Assembly (NCBI GenBank): GCA_016874895.1
Contig: VGSX01000013.1
Coordinates: 1 to 26,076 of the forward strand
Direction of reading: 5' to 3'
DNA length: 26,076 bases
From: Deltaproteobacteria bacterium
GTDB taxonomy: Bacteria; Desulfobacterota; Desulfobaccia; Desulfobaccales; Desulfobaccaceae
In this document: piece by piece, positions 15,810 to 23,784 of the stretch
How positions within the stretch are numbered: position 1 is the first letter of the stretch
Layout: each line of letters opens with the position of its first letter
Program-made: the position numbers and the translations under genes
The notes under the pieces: generated by a model
Databases searched by the model: none
The model's input: the letters and a program-made list of their open reading frames with translations, nothing else
What the model was told of the DNA's origin: nothing

Positions 15810-16759
15810 CAGTAAAGCACCACGCTCGTCTTGATTTTGGTCTGTCCGGTTTGCCCGCTGTCGGGGGCGTAATAATAATTCTCGGCCCACCCGTCCTTAT
15901 CCGTCTCGGATACCGCCTTGTCCAGGCTCCCGATAGGGAGTCCGCCACCGATTCCCTCCAACGCCCAATGAACCCACCAGCCCGGGCACGGCTCCCCGTC
16001 CTGGCCGGTAAGCCTGGTCTTGACTTCGTTCGCGTTGAAGCCGTAAACCTGGGCCGGCTCGAACACCGGAACAGACAGCGCCGCGGGCCAGGCCTCCCGG
16101 CAAAAGATTCGGGTCTTGTAGTCCGTGCCGATGGTGAAAAACAGGTGGTATTCACAGTCGTAAGCGGCCACCTTAAAAGGCGAGATGCGGCCGGTCTCGA
16201 TCACCCGGTTCTCCCCCAGGTAGGTCATGATCCTCATCTTGCCGCTGGCGCGGCACAGCCCCGCCACCTGGCCCTGCTGCACCCAGGCGATGGCCGCGAA
16301 GCGTTCCCCGGCGTTGTGAACGATCTCGTCCACCTTCTTCCCGGTGTCCAGGTCCAGGATGTCGAGGCGGTTGCTGTTGGGCTGGTGGAAATAGAGCTTT
16401 CTGATGTCATCAATAAACGTCCCTGCCCCGCTGTTGGGGGCAAAGGCATACTCAATGTCCCAGGCCGGGTTCAGGACCTCGTTGGGGTTGGGCAGGCCGT
16501 TGATGTCGAAAGCGGAATAAACCTTCCTGGTCCAGGGGCTCCAGTAGGCGAAGGCGCCGTTTACCCGCCCCAGGGCCTCGTAGCTCCCGGAACGGTCTCC
16601 GAAGGTGATGGCGGTGCCGTCCCGGAAGACTCTGGCATACTTGAGGGCGGACAGGGCCAGGAACGCGTCCCAACTGCGCAGATAGAAAAGGTACCGCCAG
16701 TCCGGGGAGGCTTCCGACCCCCTGGCTGACAGGGCGCTCTCGAAAATCTGCTCATACAT
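15809..16759 (-). CDS. Tail-tip protein, beta-propeller-like with Big-1 type Ig domain
   Basis: The ATG at 16759 overlaps the stop of the preceding gene (TGATG); the 316-aa product ends overlapping the next ATG. Residues about 55-225 contain WD/NHL-like strands (NSNRLDILDLDTGKKV, FAAIAWVQQGQVAGL, EYHLFFTIGTDYKTR). The last 80 residues form a recognisable bacterial Ig-like (invasin-type) domain: VKTRLTGQDGEPCPGWWV, ETDKDGWAENYYYAP, GQTKIKTSV. Ig-like domains on phage tails commonly give weak sugar binding on the cell surface. It is paired with a similar gene downstream. Confidence 0.65.
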   Translation of the reverse strand: MYEQIFESALSARGSEASPDWRYLFYLRSWDAFLALSALKYARVFRDGTAITFGDRSGSYEALGRVNGAFAYWSPWTRKVYSAFDINGLPNPNEVLNPAWDIEYAFAPNSGAGTFIDDIRKLYFHQPNSNRLDILDLDTGKKVDEIVHNAGERFAAIAWVQQGQVAGLCRASGKMRIMTYLGENRVIETGRISPFKVAAYDCEYHLFFTIGTDYKTRIFCREAWPAALSVPVFEPAQVYGFNANEVKTRLTGQDGEPCPGWWVHWALEGIGGGLPIGSLDKAVSETDKDGWAENYYYAPDSGQTGQTKIKTSVVLY

Positions 16760-17187
16760 CAAACCACCGCCTTCACTGTCAACCGGTCATAGAGGCCCGA
16801 TTCCTGGCCGTAGACGGCCTCTCCGAACTTGTAGTGCATGCCGAACCGGATGCGGGGCGGGCGCTCCGGTGCGAAGTAGGCGTTGGTGGCCCGCGTGCTC
16901 TTGTCCGTCATGGTGATATGGTCATCGACATCGTTCGATTTCCACCGCACCGCGGCGCCGTAGGGGATGCCGGTGCGGTACCGGAACCTGATCCCATATC
17001 GAATCCTGCTGATGCGGAACCGGGGGCGCTGCAGCCGTCCCACCGCGGGCCAGGGTCCCATCCCCGGCCTGGGATCAAGGGCTTCCAAAAACCAGTAGAC
17101 TGCCTGCTTCGCGGCAGTGCCGATGAAGGTGAGGACCCCGCCGCCCTTGACTGTTGTCATAAACGGAACCTTAAGCCTGATCCCCAT
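16759..17187 (-). CDS. Small basic tail-region protein
   Basis: The ATG at 17187 is preferred over a TTG two codons earlier; both are close to the previous stop (17190). The protein is about 142 aa and begins with a hydrophobic stretch (VLTFIGTAAKQAVYWFLEAL), then a very Arg-rich part (RLQRPRFRISRIRYGIRFRY) and ends beta-rich (FGMHYKFGEAVYGQ). It overlaps the next gene by TGATG. I do not recognise a family. Strong basicity could reflect packing against another tail protein or DNA, but this is a guess. Confidence 0.58.
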   Translation of the reverse strand: MGIRLKVPFMTTVKGGGVLTFIGTAAKQAVYWFLEALDPRPGMGPWPAVGRLQRPRFRISRIRYGIRFRYRTGIPYGAAVRWKSNDVDDHITMTDKSTRATNAYFAPERPPRIRFGMHYKFGEAVYGQESGLYDRLTVKAVV

Positions 17188-17189
17188 GA

Positions 17190-18092
17190 TCAAGTCCAGG
17201 TGGCCAGCTGCCGCCAGCCGGCATCGGCATAAATCTTCAGGGTGTTGTCCACGGTGTTGATGACCAGCATGCCCTCGAACCGGTTGGCCGGGTCCCCCGT
17301 GGAGGTCTTGAGATAGACGCCAGGGACGATGAGCTTCACCCCCGGCAGGACCTCATTGGCGATGTGGAGTCCGGCTTTCCCCGCCTCGCCGTTGACGTCC
17401 TCAGACCAGACCTGGGCGGTGTCCGCGGCCGAGCCCGCAGGCGCGGTCTTGGCCGGAATATTAAGCACCCCGTTGTCATCGGCATAGACCGCCTCGGCCC
17501 CGCCATCCTGTTCCCACAGCTTGTTGTGCTTATGGACGGGCAGGTCACTTTCCTGAATGGCCTGAAACGCGCAGGAGTTGGGGCCGGTGGCCCGGAGCAC
17601 CTGGCCCGGGGTTAGGCCGGAGACCGTATGATCAGCTCCGGTCAGGGCGTGGACCTGGCTGTGATGCGCATTGGGCAGGGCCGCGTGGGCGGCCACGTCG
17701 GTATCGATGGCATTGTCCACATACCCTTTCCGGGCCGCCTGGTTGGGGCTGGCGGGGTCCGACGCGGGCAGAACCGGAATCTCGGTGAAGGTCTTGATGC
17801 CCCCCACGTTCTGGTTGCTGGCCTTGTCCACCCCCCCCGCAGCGTCCAGGGTCTTGGGGGTCCAGGCTCCCCCGGACTTATGAAAAACGTCCCCGTCGTT
17901 GCCGCCGGAGAACGCTCCCGCGGTATGTTTGTGGCCGGGGTCGATGCTCCCCGCATGGCGAAGCATGTAGTCCAGGGTGTCAGGATCTTCCGAGTGGTCG
18001 ATCCCCACCTTCGCCTCCAGGTTGTTCAGGTGGGCCGCTTCGATCTCCGTGACCCCGTCCACCGCGTTGGTTAAGGTGGTGGGAAAAGCCAT
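17190..18092 (-). CDS. Tail fibre-like / phage structural protein
   Basis: Start at ATG 18092 is chosen because AAGGAGGGG lies 6-7 bases upstream; a GTG two codons earlier sits on top of that site. The 300-aa protein begins with a helical attachment-like part (TNAVDGVTEIEAAHLNNLEAKVG), then HKHTAG, the recurring fibre motif NQNVGGIKTFTEIPVLPASDPASPNQAARKGYVDNAI, and a His-rich piece (HAALPNAHHSQVHALTGADHTVSG). The C-terminus (IYADAGWRQLATWT) is typical of trimeric phage fibre tips. It lies directly after a small post-tape-measure gene, an early place for a fibre, so it may be a tail-tip-attached fibre distinct from the later one. Confidence 0.75.
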   Translation of the reverse strand: MAFPTTLTNAVDGVTEIEAAHLNNLEAKVGIDHSEDPDTLDYMLRHAGSIDPGHKHTAGAFSGGNDGDVFHKSGGAWTPKTLDAAGGVDKASNQNVGGIKTFTEIPVLPASDPASPNQAARKGYVDNAIDTDVAAHAALPNAHHSQVHALTGADHTVSGLTPGQVLRATGPNSCAFQAIQESDLPVHKHNKLWEQDGGAEAVYADDNGVLNIPAKTAPAGSAADTAQVWSEDVNGEAGKAGLHIANEVLPGVKLIVPGVYLKTSTGDPANRFEGMLVINTVDNTLKIYADAGWRQLATWT

Positions 18093-18094
18093 GC

Positions 18095-18466
18095 TCACCC
18101 CTCCTTCAAGTTGGCGCCGTACCTGGCCCGGATGGTTTCCAGGGATTCCGCCGGGGCTTCTTCCAGGAGGCAGCCCAGAATCTCGTCAAAGACCCGCAGG
18201 GCGTCGCCCTGTCTCTCCAGCCGGTAGTCCCAGACGTGAAGCTCATGGAGGCGGTCCAGGAGAAAATCCAGGGCCTCCCGAGGGTTTTGGGAAACCTCTC
18301 GGATATTCGGGAACGCCTGAAACGCTTTTACAAGATGCAAGGGGGCAGGTGAACCCTGGGCCAGGGCGTCGGCCCCCTGGCTCAACCAGCAGTCCATCTT
18401 CTCCGGCCCCCCGAACATGGTGAAGAACAGGGACCGGAGGTTGGCCGTAATCTCCAGTGGCATCAT
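18095..18466 (-). CDS. Small tail protein following the tape measure gene
   Basis: The 123-aa protein starts within the tape-measure stop (ATGA-type overlap) and ends with TGA beside the next ribosome site, so it is coupled at both ends. It is mostly helical and acidic: NLRSLFFTMFGG, LVKAFQAFPNI, NPREALDFLLDRLHELHVWDYRLERQGDAL, FDEILGCLLEEAP. There is no membrane segment. In lambda-type phages the gene after the tape measure encodes a distal-tail protein, but this one is shorter and helical, so the function is unassigned. Confidence 0.62.
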   Translation of the reverse strand: MMPLEITANLRSLFFTMFGGPEKMDCWLSQGADALAQGSPAPLHLVKAFQAFPNIREVSQNPREALDFLLDRLHELHVWDYRLERQGDALRVFDEILGCLLEEAPAESLETIRARYGANLKEG

Positions 18467-21126
18467 GAGCCGGCCCCCATGACCAGGTATTCCCGGAAAT
18501 AGCCTTCGATGGCCTCCTTCACCGCGTCGTGGACCCCCTGGAGCATCACCTGGACGGAAGCCCCGCCCCCCAGGTTACGGGTATTGGCCTCGATCTGCTG
18601 TAAAATGGAATTGGTGGGCGCCAGCGCGTCTTGCAGGCTTTCCCCGATCTGGGCGATGGGGATGGAGGTCTCCCCCGCGATGAGGCCCCGCACCGCCTCG
18701 TGGCTGGCAACCCCCTTCTGCACCCCGGACGGGGTAAAGGAGGACCCGCCCCCGGCACTGGTGAGGGCCATACCCACCAGGGCGATGACCCCCAGGATGC
18801 CCATGGCCAGCCCGCTGCCCAGGGCCCCGAACATCTCCTTGAGCGCGTTCATCAGCCATTGGGTAAGCTGTTCAAACCCGGGCTTGAGGGCCGCGTTCAG
18901 AAGGTTCCTGAACATGCGGTTAGCCGCGGCCATGAGGTTCTGGCCCCCCTGCATCAGGGAGTCGATGATGTCCGAAAACCCGGAGGCCATGGCGTTGGCG
19001 AGGTTCTTGATCTGGTCTCCGAACCGGGCGGCAAATTCCTTGGCCTTGGAAATAGCGTCAAGCTGGCCGAGTTCTTCGGGAGTGGCCCCCTTTCTGACCA
19101 CCTCTTCCCGCAGCTTTTTCTGTTCTCTCAAAAGGGCGTTGATCCTGGCCTCCCTCTCTTCCATGGGGCCGAACGCGGCACTCTCGGCCTGGGTAGCCAG
19201 GGTTTCCTTGATCTCCTTGCGGAGCTTGAGCTGCTGTTCCAGTTCCTTGGTGACCTTGGCCTCGTGCTCTTTGATGATCTTGATTTCTTCGGCAGTAAGC
19301 GCGGCCATCTCCTTGCGGTAAGCCTCTTCGATGGCCTTACGCCGGTATTCCGCGGCCTCGGGACTGAGGTCCTGGCGCTCCAGGTCCCTGAGGGCATCCC
19401 GGCGGGCCGCGGCCTGGGCCTCCTGTTTCTTGCGCACTAAGGTCAGGGAAGCCTGGAATTCCGCTTCTTCCATGGCCCGGAGCTTGCTGTAATACTCCTG
19501 GCCGTCAATCAACCCCTCTTCCAACTGTTTCTCAAGTTCGGCCTTCATCGCCTCGTTGTTGGCCTTGAGGCGCTCCAGGGAGGCCTGGTATTCCTGGATT
19601 TCAGCGTTACGTTTGGCTTCCAGATATCGGAGTTCCTCGGCCAGCAGGTTTTCCGTGGACTCTTTGCCGCCGCCGCCCTTGCCGGCTCCGGGCTTCTCGC
19701 CGAACAATTCCTTCCATTTGGCCATGGCCTCCTGGACCTGCTTGTCCAGGTCGCCGGTGGCCCGGGCCGCGGCTATCTGGTTCTGGAGTTCCTGGTATTG
19801 CCGCTGCTGTTCCGGGGTGAGGTCTTTCAGCTTCTCTTCGGTGGTTTTATAGACGCCCCGCCGGGCCCGCTCCCGGGCTTCGGCCTGCCGGTCCGCCTCC
19901 CATTGCGCGGCCCGGTCCTTATCGGACTGCACCCATTCGGCCTCCCCCATGGCCATGGAGCGGGCCACCCCGGGTTTTTCCTGCGCTATCTTGGCGATCT
20001 TGTAAGCCCCCAGGGTGCCCAGGGCCACCAACACCTGGATCAGCACCCCCAGCCAGCCGCCGAAGGCCGCCTTCACCACCGTGGCGCCGGTGGCCAGGGC
20101 GTAGAGGCCCGACACCACCCCGGGGATGGCCGCGCCGATGGCGGTGATGTAGCCCGCCAGCTTATAAACCACTGCCAGCTCGATAAAGGTCTTCACCAGG
20201 TTGCCGTTGGCCACCACCCAGGAGACTACAGCCGCGATCACCTCCCAGACCATGCGGATGAAGTCGCCGATGGTCTGGCCCCATTTCTGGAGCTCGCCCC
20301 GGTTCGCGGTCAAATAGGTCAAAAGGTCGCTCCAGACCCTGATCTTCTCGCCGGTGACCGCAGTTAGGAGCGGTTGCATGAAGTCCCACAGGACCTCCTT
20401 GACCTGCCCGGCCAGGTATTTGATTTGCCCCAGCTGCCGGGAATGGGCCCCCGCGGTGGACTCCGACACCCCCTTGACCGTTTCGGCGTACTTGAGGATC
20501 AGGTCGATCATCACCTGGGACCGCTCCTGGGCGGAGAGCTTCAGGTTTTCATCCAGGTTTTTGCCTTCCGCCAGCACCGAGTCCTGGAATTCCCGGATAG
20601 GGATCTTCGCCTCCCGCAGGGCCCGGGGCATGCCGGTGACGATGGAGTCGATCAGGAGCTTGAACATCTCCTGGGGGGACTTGCCCGCGGCCACCGCCAG
20701 GTCCCGGGCGGCCTGGGCGATGGGAGCCAGTTGCCGGGGGTCGAGGCCGTGGCTGATGAACTGGCTGACGGCCTGGTAGGCGTCCGTGGTGGTGATCTTG
20801 AGTTTCTTGAGCTCGTTGACCAGCAGGTCGATGGTTCCGGCAGTGTAGCCGAAGTTCTCCCCCACCGCATAGGCCGCGAGCCTGGCGGTTTCCAGTTTGG
20901 CCCCCACCTCCGTCACCCCTTGCCACAGGCTCTTGAACTCGGAGATCAGGGCGGCGATCCCCAAGGCCCCCGCGGTGATGGTGAGGGCCTTCTTCACCTG
21001 GGCTCCGAAGCCTTCCGCCATGGTCTTAAAGTTCTGGAGCTCCGCCTTGCCTGACGCCAAACCCTGCTTCAGGTTCTCGACGTCGGCCTGGAGCTTGACC
21101 AGCAGTTCGCCTAGATCAGTCGCCAT
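18463..21126 (-). CDS. Tail tape measure protein
   Basis: Sets tail length and is ejected with DNA. The 887-aa protein is the longest in the virion cluster. It has an alternating hydrophobic N-terminus (LTITAGALGIAALISEF, about 48-65), a strongly hydrophobic middle (about 290-380, including VWEVIAAVVSWVV and IQVLVALGTLGAY), a long charged coiled-coil stretch (about 420-690, rich in Glu, Lys, Arg and Ala) and a C-terminal hydrophobic helix (GLAMGILGVIALVGMAL). At roughly 1.5 angstrom per residue (known for this family) the tail would be near 130 nm. It follows the G/GT chaperone genes by 6 bases, as in lambda. Its own ribosome site is weak, so it probably depends on translation from the GT frame. 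Confidence 0.93.
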   Translation of the reverse strand: MATDLGELLVKLQADVENLKQGLASGKAELQNFKTMAEGFGAQVKKALTITAGALGIAALISEFKSLWQGVTEVGAKLETARLAAYAVGENFGYTAGTIDLLVNELKKLKITTTDAYQAVSQFISHGLDPRQLAPIAQAARDLAVAAGKSPQEMFKLLIDSIVTGMPRALREAKIPIREFQDSVLAEGKNLDENLKLSAQERSQVMIDLILKYAETVKGVSESTAGAHSRQLGQIKYLAGQVKEVLWDFMQPLLTAVTGEKIRVWSDLLTYLTANRGELQKWGQTIGDFIRMVWEVIAAVVSWVVANGNLVKTFIELAVVYKLAGYITAIGAAIPGVVSGLYALATGATVVKAAFGGWLGVLIQVLVALGTLGAYKIAKIAQEKPGVARSMAMGEAEWVQSDKDRAAQWEADRQAEARERARRGVYKTTEEKLKDLTPEQQRQYQELQNQIAAARATGDLDKQVQEAMAKWKELFGEKPGAGKGGGGKESTENLLAEELRYLEAKRNAEIQEYQASLERLKANNEAMKAELEKQLEEGLIDGQEYYSKLRAMEEAEFQASLTLVRKKQEAQAAARRDALRDLERQDLSPEAAEYRRKAIEEAYRKEMAALTAEEIKIIKEHEAKVTKELEQQLKLRKEIKETLATQAESAAFGPMEEREARINALLREQKKLREEVVRKGATPEELGQLDAISKAKEFAARFGDQIKNLANAMASGFSDIIDSLMQGGQNLMAAANRMFRNLLNAALKPGFEQLTQWLMNALKEMFGALGSGLAMGILGVIALVGMALTSAGGGSSFTPSGVQKGVASHEAVRGLIAGETSIPIAQIGESLQDALAPTNSILQQIEANTRNLGGGASVQVMLQGVHDAVKEAIEGYFREYLVMGAGS

Positions 21127-21132
21127 TTTTCG

Positions 21133-21516
21133 TTATGCCTGCTTCCTGGGCATGGAGGTGAAAAAGGAAAAGGCCCGCTCTGACATCCTGGGCTTTTTCT
21201 TCGGGGTTTCCGTTTCCTCTTTCAGCATCTCCCCCATCCAACCTTCCAGGACCTTTCCTTTGCCCCGGTTCAGGGTCAGGTCCAGGGCCCCGGCCACCGC
21301 TACGGTCAGAGCCATGGCGTGCTCCGCCAACTGCTGCCGCCTGAGCGTCCGGGAAGCCCTCAGGAGTCCCTTGACCACCGTGGCCGGGTAACCGTCCACC
21401 AAGTCGGTGAGTTTATGCCCCCGGCCCGCCAGTTCTGCCAGGGCGATGGTGACCGCTAACTCGTGGCTTCCGGCCTGATCAGGGGTGTGACCTGCCCCCT
21501 GATCAGGCTGAAGGAG
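21133..21516 (-). CDS. Tail assembly chaperone T segment, made as a -1 frameshift fusion to G
   Basis: This frame is open from 21516 to the stop at 21133 with no good start of its own; a TTG at 21402 lacks a ribosome site. It overlaps the end of the G gene in the -1 frame. Slippage at the heptamer 21522-21516 gives a G-T fusion of 246 aa: 119 residues of G then 127 of T (continuing LLQPDQGAG and later LAVTIALAELAGRGHK). The T part has a short helical body and a very basic C-terminus (KKKPRMSERAFSFF). In lambda the GT fusion binds tape measure and tube proteins during assembly and is absent from virions; the position directly before the tape measure gene fits exactly. Confidence 0.85.
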   Translation of the reverse strand, partial: LLQPDQGAGHTPDQAGSHELAVTIALAELAGRGHKLTDLVDGYPATVVKGLLRASRTLRRQQLAEHAMALTVAVAGALDLTLNRGKGKVLEGWMGEMLKEETETPKKKPRMSERAFSFFTSMPRKQA

Positions 21517-21872
21517 TTTTTTAAGTGGTCCACGTTAAGGGCCAGCACCCTGACCGCCAGCTTCAACGCCAGCCCCAGGTCCAGTTCTTCGGCCTCCGTC
21601 AGGGGCAGGCGCAGCGAGGCCGCCAGGAACTGGGGGAGGTGGGGGAGGATCATCTCGATCAACCCCGCCAGCCCCTGCAACCCCTGGGAAGCCACCGCAT
21701 CCCAGTTGTCCAGGGTGATGCCCATTTCTCCCAGCTTTTCCGCCAGGTCCTTGAGAACGGGCGTCACCTGGATCAGCTGCTTGACGGTCCAGGGCTTGAC
21801 GGTGTAGCCCTCCAGGTCCTCTTCAGCCAGCAGGCTGGTCAGCACCTGGGAATCCGTGACTTGTTCGTCCAT
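21456..21872 (-). CDS. Tail assembly chaperone G-like protein
   Basis: The 138-aa protein starts at an ATG with AGAGGTGATC upstream, 11 bases after the tail tube stop. It is helical and acidic, beginning MDEQVTDSQVLTSLLAEEDLEG, with leucine-rich amphipathic helices (VKQLIQVTPVLKDLAEKLGEM, LKLAVRVLALNVDHLKNSF). It sits between tail tube and tape measure genes and carries the frameshift site at codons 117-119, as gpG does in lambda and many other long-tailed phages. It would hold the tape measure protein soluble while the tube polymerises. Primary sequence of this family is poorly conserved, so the call rests on gene order and recoding. Confidence 0.85.
   Translation of the reverse strand: MDEQVTDSQVLTSLLAEEDLEGYTVKPWTVKQLIQVTPVLKDLAEKLGEMGITLDNWDAVASQGLQGLAGLIEMILPHLPQFLAASLRLPLTEAEELDLGLALKLAVRVLALNVDHLKNSFSLIRGQVTPLIRPEATS
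21474..21522 (-). promoter_or_regulatory. Programmed -1 ribosomal frameshift site: A_AAA_AAC plus hairpin
   Basis: The in-frame codons TTA AAA AAC (21524-21516) contain the classical slippery heptamer A AAA AAC at 21522-21516. After an 8-base spacer (TCCTTCAG) comes a perfect 12-bp hairpin: CCTGATCAGGGG (21507-21496) with CCCCTGATCAGG (21485-21474), loop of 10. The 0-frame ends at TAG 21456, the -1 frame is open to 21133. Codon register was checked from both ends and the shift is exactly -1. Confidence 0.9.
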
Positions 21873-21883
21873 CGATCACCTCT

Positions 21884-22672
21884 TTAAGCGGCGTTTTCGT
21901 AACTAACGTAGTAGCCGAAGGGAGCGTCCGGGGTGTTGGCGCTGTCGTCCAGGGCCTCCAGGGTCATGGGGACCTCCAGCCATTTCTTGTCGTCCAGCCC
22001 GATGGAGCCGTTGGGCTTGAGCAGGCACCTGGGGATGACCACGTCAAAGCGCAGGCCCCGGCCGGCGTCGGGGTGCACCTCCAGCCGGGCCGAACCCTGC
22101 ACGAAGGAAGCCCCGGCAATGGGGAAGCGTTGCTGCTGCCAGGTGGTATAAGTGAAAGAGACGGTGCAGGTCTCGCCGTCTTCGATGCCCCCGCCCGCCA
22201 GACGCCCGATGCGGGCCACCTGGCGTCCGTCCACCCCGGCCTGCCCGGGGTCCACGATGTAATCGACGTTCTGGGTCATCGTATTCCCCTGGGAATCCTT
22301 CACCACCACGTTGGAAATCCCGTAGTGGCCCAGGGACACCAGGGCCGTGCCGGTGAGGGTGACGGGTGTGTCGGTGACAGTGCCGGTGCCGGCGTTCAGG
22401 TTCTCGATGCTGCCGCCCTTGAAGTAGTAGCGCAGGCTCTCGATCACCGGCTCGTCGAACTTGAACTTGACGGTGAGCTTCTCCTCCAGGACGATGACCT
22501 TGTCCTTCATCCTCTTGCCCGAGCGGTTGCTGAAATGCTCCAGTTCCTCGCTGCCGGGTTCGATGTCCAGGTCCGTGATGTTTCCCAGATCCCGCTCCCC
22601 GGTGCCGTTGTCAAAGAACAGCTTGACGCCGCCGGGCACGGTGTAGTTGTCAATGCTGGGAGGCACAGGCAT
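21884..22672 (-). CDS. Major tail tube protein
   Basis: The 262-aa protein has AAGGAGGGG upstream of its ATG. It is beta-rich with the order expected for a tube subunit: a VKLFFD strand, a GNITDLDIEPGSEELEHFSNRSGKR loop, a KLTVKFKFDEP strand, and a C-terminal WLEVPMTLEALDDS strand. A region at about 90-175 (TVTDTPVTLTGTALVSLGHYG to CTVSFTYTTW) looks like an inserted domain exposed on the tube surface. It lies between tail completion and chaperone genes, the standard place. It polymerises into stacked hexameric rings around the tape measure protein. Confidence 0.82.
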   Translation of the reverse strand: MPVPPSIDNYTVPGGVKLFFDNGTGERDLGNITDLDIEPGSEELEHFSNRSGKRMKDKVIVLEEKLTVKFKFDEPVIESLRYYFKGGSIENLNAGTGTVTDTPVTLTGTALVSLGHYGISNVVVKDSQGNTMTQNVDYIVDPGQAGVDGRQVARIGRLAGGGIEDGETCTVSFTYTTWQQQRFPIAGASFVQGSARLEVHPDAGRGLRFDVVIPRCLLKPNGSIGLDDKKWLEVPMTLEALDDSANTPDAPFGYYVSYENAA

Positions 22673-22688
22673 GGTTTTCCCCTCCTTG

Positions 22689-23132
22689 TCAGTAAGCCAC
22701 GCTGAAGGCGTCGCCCCAGGCGTGGCAGTAGGTCAGTTTGAATCTCATCACCAGCGCCCCGTAGAGGTCGTTGGGGTATTGCTTGTCCACCGAAACCTCC
22801 TCGATGTTTTCTATCAATCCACGGAGTTCGGCGGTGCCGATGAGGGCGTTGTGGATGGCCGCCGCCAAATTATCGGCGACGTCCGGAAACGAGGACTCCC
22901 CGGCGGGGGTGAGGTCGATCCACACCACCAGGTGCAGGTCGATCTCCCCCGTGGCCAGGCGGTTCCTTTTCCCCCTGGTCTCCCGTTCATCGTACAGGTA
23001 CAGGGCCGGTTTTCTCACGGTGTCCAGGTCGATGGGCTTTCCCTGGTGGCGGGCCACCGTGACGATGCCCGGCACCGCCGCCAGGACCTCGGCCAGCTTG
23101 CGCATCAGCCGGACCTTGACGCTGTCCGCCAT
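22689..23132 (-). CDS. Tail completion / terminator protein
   Basis: The 147-aa protein starts in a TGATG overlap with the upstream gene, and GGAGGG precedes the ATG. The alpha/beta composition (RLMRKLAEVLAAVPGIVTV, PALYLYDERET, IDLHLVVWIDLTP, ADNLAAAIHNAL) matches tail-terminator proteins of the lambda gpU type in length and order. It would cap the tail tube and join it to the head. There is no diagnostic motif, so context carries the call. Confidence 0.72.
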   Translation of the reverse strand: MADSVKVRLMRKLAEVLAAVPGIVTVARHQGKPIDLDTVRKPALYLYDERETRGKRNRLATGEIDLHLVVWIDLTPAGESSFPDVADNLAAAIHNALIGTAELRGLIENIEEVSVDKQYPNDLYGALVMRFKLTYCHAWGDAFSVAY

Positions 23133-23716
23133 CAGCCCTCCACCTTGGCGACCTTGGCCAGATCAGCCAGGAACTGCGGTTTGACCCAGTCCAGCAGGTG
23201 GACCTCGGGGTCCACCCGCCGGGGCACCACCACCGACCTCTTTAGAACGAACAAGGGGATGGGCTTGTCATTTTGGCTCCCCCTGGTGCCCCCCGAGAAC
23301 CCGTAGATTACGCCCTTGGAGATGAAGGTGGGACCCCAGATTTGGTCCAGTGGTCCGCCCCGAGGCACCCCGGCCGCGGTCCTGGCTGCGGGGAGCGGTA
23401 TGGCCAGGAACTGCTTGTTCCTGGGCCGGATGGTGAAGGTGCTGCCGCTTGGCCCGATATGCACCTTGGCATACTCCGCCCCGAAGGCCAGTCCCCCCAC
23501 CACCTTGCTTCCCTCCACCCGCACCTTCAGAGGCCGGGTGGAACGGGCCAGGGTCCCGCTTCTCCGGGCCAGACGGTCGGCGGCGGTCCCCCCGGCCAGG
23601 TGACGGCTCACTGTGTGCTCCCACAGGAGCAGGGAGTGTTTCTCAACCACTTTGGTCACCTTGGGGACCAGCCCCTGGATGAGCTGGTCCAGGGCTTTCA
23701 CCGGGTCTTTGGCCAT
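23132..23716 (-). CDS. HK97 gp10-like neck/tail-joining protein
   Basis: Start at ATG 23716 (MAKDPVKALDQL) is preferred because GGAG lies 9 bases upstream; a GTG at 23746 lacks a site. The 194-aa product has an N-terminal helix (ALDQLIQGLVPKVTKVVEKHSLLLW), then RRSGTLARSTRP, a beta part with FGAEYAKVHIGPSGSTFTIRP, and a C-terminal PLFVLKRSVVVPRRVD followed by a helix. The combination of RxGxLxxS, EYAxxHxxG and late VxxPRR pieces is that of gp10-like minor head-tail proteins. Order between connector and tail completion agrees. Confidence 0.75.
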   Translation of the reverse strand: MAKDPVKALDQLIQGLVPKVTKVVEKHSLLLWEHTVSRHLAGGTAADRLARRSGTLARSTRPLKVRVEGSKVVGGLAFGAEYAKVHIGPSGSTFTIRPRNKQFLAIPLPAARTAAGVPRGGPLDQIWGPTFISKGVIYGFSGGTRGSQNDKPIPLFVLKRSVVVPRRVDPEVHLLDWVKPQFLADLAKVAKVEG

Positions 23717-23752
23717 AACCTGTTGCTCCAAGCCGTGAGCCTGCACAGCCTG

Positions 23753-23780
23753 ACTGCTTACTGCTCACCGCTCACTGCTC
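23753..23780. repeat. Four-copy 7-bp tandem repeat between connector and neck genes
   Basis: The plus strand reads ACTGCTT ACTGCTC ACCGCTC ACTGCTC, four 7-base units with two substitutions, followed by a partial fifth. It occupies most of the short gap before the stop codon of the connector gene (23785-23787). No protein or promoter role is visible. Such heptamer arrays occur in bacterial intergenic DNA and can vary in copy number. Confidence 0.7.
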
Positions 23781-23784
23781 GCTG

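Noticed and set aside
15810..15890. N-terminal extension of the 381-aa tail-tip protein up to 15890
   Set aside because: The extension lies fully inside the preceding gene and is Arg/Gln-rich shadow sequence; the ATG at 15809 overlaps the upstream stop as elsewhere in the cluster.
15767..16729. 320-aa plus-strand open frame opposite the Ig-domain tail gene
   Set aside because: Antisense shadow; its residues follow the codon pattern of the real gene and no operon partner exists on this strand.
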